From an uncultured Clostridium sp. (GTDB lineage Bacteria; Bacillota; Clostridia; Peptostreptococcales; Peptostreptococcaceae), in contig UQCY01000070.1 in NCBI GenBank assembly GCA_900539645.1, forward strand, positions 1 through 9,257: a DNA stretch of 9,257 nt, in the 5' to 3' direction. Below the pieces are notes generated by a model. It searched no databases. It saw nothing but the letters and a program-made list of their open reading frames with translations, and was not told the DNA's origin. The position numbers and the translations under genes are program-made. Of this stretch, positions 5,421-9,257 are shown piece by piece. Within the stretch, counting starts at the first letter, position 1, and the number at the start of each line of letters is the position of its first letter.

Positions 5421-7157
5421 TTAATCAAATTTTGGAGATAAAGGCATATCCCAAGATTCATGATCAGTATGAAGTAGTTTATGAGCTTTTTCTGACATTG
5501 GAGCTCCTAAATAATCTTCATAAACTTTAACTATTGATGGGTTTTCATGAGAGAATCTTAAATTAGCTTCTTTATCTAATTTATAAAGATTATCTACTCT
5601 GTTAGAAGTCTGACCTAAATGTATAGGCTGACCTCCACCACCTGAACATCCACCAGGGCAAGCCATAACTTCAACAAAGTCGTATTCAACTTCGCCATTT
5701 CTTATAGCCTGTATTAATTTATCAGTATTTTTAAGTCCACTTGTAACTGCAGTTCTAACAACAGTTCCATTTATTTCTATCTGAGACTCTTTCCATCCAT
5801 CCATTCCTCTAACTTCTTTGAATGCATCTGGATCTGGGTTTTCACCAGTTACTAAGTAGTATGCTGAACGTAATGCTGCTTCCATAACACCACCTGTAGC
5901 TCCGAATATAACTCCGGCACCTGTACCAACACCTAGTGGCATATCAAATTCTTCTTCTTCAAGATTAGCAACATCTATATGTTCTGCTCTTATCATTCTA
6001 TCAACTTCTCTAGTTGTTATAACAACATCTACATCTTTGTCAGCTTCTGTATCATTGATTGTTGGTATATCACATTCATGTTTCTTAGCTATACAAGGCA
6101 TTATAGATATTGAGTATATCTTATCTGGAGAAACATCTAATAATTCTGCATAGTATGATTTAGCTATTGCACCAAACATCTGCTGTGGAGATTTTGAAGT
6201 AGATAATAATTCTACCATATCTGGGTAATGAGATTTCATATATCTTACCCAACCTGGACAGCATGATGTAAACATTGGGAATTTATTGTTTTCTTTATTT
6301 TTAAGTTTTTCAACAAATTCACTACCTTCTTCCATTATAGTAAGGTCGGCACTGAATGTTGTATCAAATATGTAGTTGAATCCCATTTTTCTAAGAGCTG
6401 CAACTAATCTCTTAACTGTAGCCGCTTCTCTTTCAAGACCTAAAGATTCTCCCCAAGCTGCTCTAACTGCTGGAGCAACCTGAACTACTGTTATTTTTTC
6501 TGGATCTGCTAGAGCTTCAAATACTCTATCAACATCGTCTCTTTCTCTTAAAGCCCCTACTGGACAGTGAGTTATACACTGACCGCAAAGTGCACAGTCA
6601 GATTCTTCTATTTTTCTATTTAAAGAAACCACTACATCAGTTCTTGAACCAGTATTTCCAACTTCCCATATTCTAGTGTTCTGAACATTTTCACATACCT
6701 GAACACATCTCATACATTTTATACATTTTGAAGAATCTCTTATAAGTGGGAAATCTTTGTTCCAAGGTTTTTTCTTGAATTTCTGATTGTATGGAAGATC
6801 TATTATTCCTAAATCATTAGAAATTGTCTGTAGTTCACAGTTTCCACTTCTAACACATGTAGCACATCTACAATCATGCTGAGATAATATTAACTCAACA
6901 TTTACTCTTCTTGTTTCTCTTACTTTTGGACTGTTAGTATGTATAACCATACCTTCTTCTACAACATTGTTACATGCTGCAACTAACTGGTCGCAACCTT
7001 CAACTTCAACAACACATACTCTACAAGCACCTATTTCATTTATATCTTTTAGGAAGCAAAGAGTAGGTATTTTTATTCCAGCCTGAGCAGCTGCGTCTAG
7101 TATTTTAGTACCTTCCTGTACTTCTACTGCTATTCCGTCTATTGTTAGTCTTACCAT
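5421..7157 (-). CDS. hydA: [FeFe] hydrogenase, CpI-like M3 architecture
   Basis: A cytoplasmic 578-residue enzyme that interconverts protons plus electrons and H2. Its length and motif spacing closely follow clostridial CpI. Residues 1-75 carry a [2Fe-2S] domain (C34, C45, C48, C62). Next come the His-ligated [4Fe-4S] motif (H94, C98, C101, C107) and two ferredoxin clusters (C145/C148/C151/C155 and C188/C191/C194/C198). The catalytic H-cluster domain is complete, with TSCCPGW at 297-303 (C300 as ligand, C299 as the proton-relay Cys), MPCIAKKHE at 353-361 (C355) and MACPGGCSGGGGQP at 498-511 (C500, C504). E280, E283 and S319 fit the known proton path by analogy. It overlaps the preceding flavoprotein gene by 7 bases, implying translational coupling; AGGAGGT at 7175-7169 is the ribosome site, 11 bases away. 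The partner suggests NAD(P)H-linked activity. The maturases HydEFG are not in the window. Confidence 0.95.
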   Translation of the reverse strand: MVRLTIDGIAVEVQEGTKILDAAAQAGIKIPTLCFLKDINEIGACRVCVVEVEGCDQLVAACNNVVEEGMVIHTNSPKVRETRRVNVELILSQHDCRCATCVRSGNCELQTISNDLGIIDLPYNQKFKKKPWNKDFPLIRDSSKCIKCMRCVQVCENVQNTRIWEVGNTGSRTDVVVSLNRKIEESDCALCGQCITHCPVGALRERDDVDRVFEALADPEKITVVQVAPAVRAAWGESLGLEREAATVKRLVAALRKMGFNYIFDTTFSADLTIMEEGSEFVEKLKNKENNKFPMFTSCCPGWVRYMKSHYPDMVELLSTSKSPQQMFGAIAKSYYAELLDVSPDKIYSISIMPCIAKKHECDIPTINDTEADKDVDVVITTREVDRMIRAEHIDVANLEEEEFDMPLGVGTGAGVIFGATGGVMEAALRSAYYLVTGENPDPDAFKEVRGMDGWKESQIEINGTVVRTAVTSGLKNTDKLIQAIRNGEVEYDFVEVMACPGGCSGGGGQPIHLGQTSNRVDNLYKLDKEANLRFSHENPSIVKVYEDYLGAPMSEKAHKLLHTDHESWDMPLSPKFD

Positions 7158-8986
7158 CTCTCTACTCTACCTCCTCTGAATATTCCGTAACCGAATTTAT
7201 CACATCTTAAACATCTTGAAGCTTCCTGCATAGCACCTTCACAAGTCATGCCACATTCAATTTCTTCAAAGTTAGTTTTTCTTTCTGATGCTGGTTTTTC
7301 AGTTATATTAACTCTACCACAAGCTGGTTTATTTTCTAATCTAGGCTGTGGTATTTCTACATCACATTCTATTTTGTGGTTGAATCCAAGATACTGGTCT
7401 ATATTAGCAGCAGCTGTTTTACCTGCAGCTATAGCTTTTATAACTGTAGCTGGTCCTGTAGCACAGTCCCCACCTGTAAATACTCCTGGCATACCTTTTA
7501 CTGAAGTATCGTCTAAAGATATTAAATTACCCCATTTAGTTGGTATTCCGAAGTCTTCACAATCTTTGTAATCTATATTCTGTCCTATAGCAACTATTAC
7601 TATATCACATTCTATTCTTTCTTCTGGTAAATTAGCTTTAACTGGTTTTGGTCTACCTCTATCAACTTTACCTATTAACTGAGGCTGAGTCCAAAGTGCA
7701 ACAACTTTTCCATTTTCATCAGCTTCAACTCTAGCTGGAGCCTGAAGTGTTACAAGTTCGCATCCTTCTGCTTCTGCACCTTCTATTTCTTCAAGAAGAG
7801 CTGTCATATCGTCTTTTCTTCTTCTGTAAACTATCTTAACTTCATCTGCTCCTAATCTTACTGAAGATCTAGCAGCATCCATTGCAACGTTACCTCCACC
7901 GATAACAGCTACTTTTTTACCTGTAAAGTCTGGTTTTTCACCTAAACCTATATTGTGAAGCATTTCAACAGCAGATACAACTCCTTCGCTGTCTTCACCT
8001 TCCATATTAAGTTTTTTGTCAAGCTGAGCACCTATTGTTATGAACATTGCATCGTACTCATCCTGTAATTCTTTTAATGTAACGTCTTTTCCTATATTAA
8101 CGCCGTATTTAACTTCTACTCCTGTAGATAATATAGCGTCTATATCTTCATGAAGTCTTGCTTCTGGTAGACGGTATTCTGGTATACCAAAGTGAAGCAT
8201 TCCTCCTAATTTCTGTTCTTTTTCAAATACAACTGCTTTGTGTCCCATTAATGATAAGAAGTATGCAGCAGTAAGACCTCCTGGTCCTCCACCTACTATT
8301 GCAACTTTTTTACCTGTTGATGGTGCACATTCTGGTGCTGGAACAATTCCTGCATTATCAGCTGCAAATCTTTTTATACCTTTTATATTTATAGAGTCAT
8401 CTATCATATTTCTTCTACATTTTGCTTCACATGGATGTTCACAAACAAGAGCACATGCAGTTGGGAATGGGTTGTCTTTTCTTATTAATCTTATTGCATC
8501 CCGATATCTTCCTTCTCTAACAAGTGCTATATATCCTGGAATATCAACTCCTGCTGGACATAGAGCAACACAAGGAACTGCCTGATTTTTGAATGACTGA
8601 GAACATACTCCATGTTCTATATGAGAAACGTAATCGTCTCTGAAGCCCTGAACTCCCTGTAAAACCATTCTAGCTGCTTCATATCCTATTGCGCAATCAG
8701 CAGAATTTACTATAACTTTAGCTGTTTTTTCTATTAAGTCTATAGTTTCTAAATCTGCTTCTCCCTCTAAAACGTCTGTTAATAGTGCTTTTAACTGTTC
8801 AAGTCCAACTCTACATGGAACACATTTTCCACAAGACTGGGCATGACACATAGTTAAGAAAGATAAAGATAAATCAACTGGACATAGTGCTGATGGTCCA
8901 GCTTCTAATCTTCTTTCTAAGTCTTTATAAAGACCGTCTACTACTTTCTGAGCACTGTTTGGTGTTGTAAGTATAAGTCTGCTCAT
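7151..8986 (-). CDS. GltD-like NAD(P)H flavoprotein with N-terminal NuoF-type Fe-S domain, hydrogenase partner
   Basis: A 611-residue soluble electron-transfer subunit. Residues about 30-110 match the Fe-S domain at the C-terminus of NuoF (CGKCVPCRVG with C52, C55, C58 and distant C98); the NADH/FMN-binding part of NuoF is absent. Residues about 125-210 form the double [4Fe-4S] domain of GltD/DPYD proteins (C139, C143, C178, C182, C186, C190). Then come the FAD site GGGPGG at 232-237, the nucleotide site GGGNVAMD at 363-370 followed by YRRRK at 387-391 (arginines suited to NADPH), and the second FAD motif GGDCATGPA near 505. The tail has C578, C582, C592 and C595 (CLRCD). It likely passes electrons between NAD(P)H and HydA. 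GltD here is homology, not glutamate synthesis: no large GltB-type subunit is present. Start at ATG 8986 with GGAGG at 8998-8994; a GTG at 8989 is closer than usual to it. Confidence 0.88.
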   Translation of the reverse strand: MSRLILTTPNSAQKVVDGLYKDLERRLEAGPSALCPVDLSLSFLTMCHAQSCGKCVPCRVGLEQLKALLTDVLEGEADLETIDLIEKTAKVIVNSADCAIGYEAARMVLQGVQGFRDDYVSHIEHGVCSQSFKNQAVPCVALCPAGVDIPGYIALVREGRYRDAIRLIRKDNPFPTACALVCEHPCEAKCRRNMIDDSINIKGIKRFAADNAGIVPAPECAPSTGKKVAIVGGGPGGLTAAYFLSLMGHKAVVFEKEQKLGGMLHFGIPEYRLPEARLHEDIDAILSTGVEVKYGVNIGKDVTLKELQDEYDAMFITIGAQLDKKLNMEGEDSEGVVSAVEMLHNIGLGEKPDFTGKKVAVIGGGNVAMDAARSSVRLGADEVKIVYRRRKDDMTALLEEIEGAEAEGCELVTLQAPARVEADENGKVVALWTQPQLIGKVDRGRPKPVKANLPEERIECDIVIVAIGQNIDYKDCEDFGIPTKWGNLISLDDTSVKGMPGVFTGGDCATGPATVIKAIAAGKTAAANIDQYLGFNHKIECDVEIPQPRLENKPACGRVNITEKPASERKTNFEEIECGMTCEGAMQEASRCLRCDKFGYGIFRGGRVERW

Positions 8987-8993
8987 CACATAT

Positions 8994-8998
8994 CCTCC
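8994..8998 (-). promoter_or_regulatory. Ribosome binding site of the flavoprotein gene
   Basis: GGAGG on the minus strand lies seven bases before ATG 8986 and only four before the in-frame GTG 8989, which favours the ATG. A third start, the ATG at 8991, is followed at once by an overlapping stop (ATGTGA) and cannot encode anything. Confidence 0.75.
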
Positions 8999-9257
8999 AA
9001 TATAAAGTTAATTTGTTTTTAAGATTCATTAAAACTATATATAATTTTAACATATTTTTTTACTATAAAAAACCTTTTCTTTTTTACTTTGTTAATCACT
9101 CTTATTCTCAACATAGTTTTATAATCTAATATTTTGAAAGGTTTTACTGTATAATTTCTAATTCTAAATTGAAATTTTTGCAATTTATTTTTTCATTTTT
9201 AAGCTTAATTTTTATTTTTCTTTCTTTAAAAGTATTTTTTGTTAAATTTATTTTTTT
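8999..9257. other. AT-rich upstream region of the hydrogenase operon
   Basis: No gene or RNA is seen in these 259 bases. The operon promoter should lie here on the minus strand. TATAGT (about 9065-9060) and TATATA near 9040 are possible -10 boxes, but neither has a convincing -35, so I do not call one. TTAACAA on the minus strand (9096-9090) equals one half of the published Rex operator, but the other half is missing at the required distance. Confidence 0.35.

Larger units (their letters stand above)
5221..5490. repeat. Imperfect inverted repeat spanning the hydA tail and terminator
   Basis: The left arm (5221-5345, plus strand) aligns with the right arm (5490-5358, minus strand) around a centre of about 12 bases. 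The best part, 5253-5345 against 5449-5358, is roughly three-quarters identical by eye. Longest matches are AATTTGATTAA, TTATATAG, AAATTGTAGC (5311-5320 with 5381-5390) and CTTTTTATG. The right arm contains the live hydA end and its terminator; the left arm is the relic. Confidence 0.7.

Noticed and set aside
5300..5530. Plus-strand ORF of 76 codons across the inverted repeat and the hydA end
   Set aside because: It runs antisense through the live hydA tail and terminator, has no ribosome site and resembles nothing known.
7151..8986. Glutamate synthase small subunit (gltD)
   Set aside because: No GltB-type large subunit is present, the N-terminal NuoF-type Fe-S domain is not part of GltD, and the gene is translationally coupled to hydA.
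9090..9096. Rex operator upstream of the hydrogenase operon
   Set aside because: Only one half-site, TTAACAA, is present; the partner TTGTTAA is not at the four-base spacing.
1..9257. CRISPR arrays, tRNA or rRNA genes, insertion sequences, attachment sites
   Set aside because: No regularly spaced repeats, cloverleaf or rRNA motifs, transposase or integrase were seen on either strand.

Overview
The window is AT-rich, with A/T-ending codons for nearly every residue. It carries genes typical of an amino-acid-fermenting (Stickland) anaerobe of the Clostridia, most likely Peptostreptococcaceae. The strongest pointers are a sigma-54 activator with CBS-PAS-AAA+-Fis architecture resembling the proline reductase regulator PrdR, an RnfC-like protein resembling the proline reductase electron carrier PrdC, and an oxygen-sensitive [FeFe] hydrogenase. 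Family assignments come from reading the translations, not from a database search. Genus is not determined. A curious host signature is the near-exclusive use of CAG for glutamine despite the low GC content.

Layout, left to right. 1-99: AT-rich gap downstream of prdR. 100-1851 (-): prdR-like activator. 1852-2005: divergent promoter region. 2006-2545 (+): DUF4364 winged-helix protein. 2546-2694: promoter and leader hairpin. 2695-2943 (+): small TSCPD-domain protein, closed by a bidirectional terminator at 2971-3024. 3025-3715: a large gap without a convincing gene, rich in inverted repeats, with a possible leftward promoter and a candidate structured RNA. 3716-5017 (+): prdC-like gene with a strong terminator at 5134-5179. 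5221-5490: an imperfect inverted repeat whose left arm is a decayed, reversed copy of the hydrogenase 3' end and its terminator. 5421-7157 (-) and 7151-8986 (-): a two-gene hydrogenase operon, with a NuoF-type Fe-S/GltD-type flavoprotein first and the [FeFe] hydrogenase second. 8999-9257: AT-rich upstream region of that operon.

How the genes may work together. D-proline reductase disposes of electrons by reducing proline to 5-aminovalerate. PrdC is thought to deliver electrons to it, and PrdR to switch its genes on. The hydrogenase pair offers a second electron outlet, moving electrons between NAD(P)H, Fe-S carriers and H2. The window therefore looks like an electron-disposal neighbourhood. 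The prdA/prdB reductase genes themselves are not in it and could lie beyond the left edge.

The least ordinary features are the reversed hydA relic between prdC and hydA, the structured gap ahead of prdC, and the hydrogenase partner that keeps only the Fe-S part of NuoF fused to a GltD-like flavoprotein.
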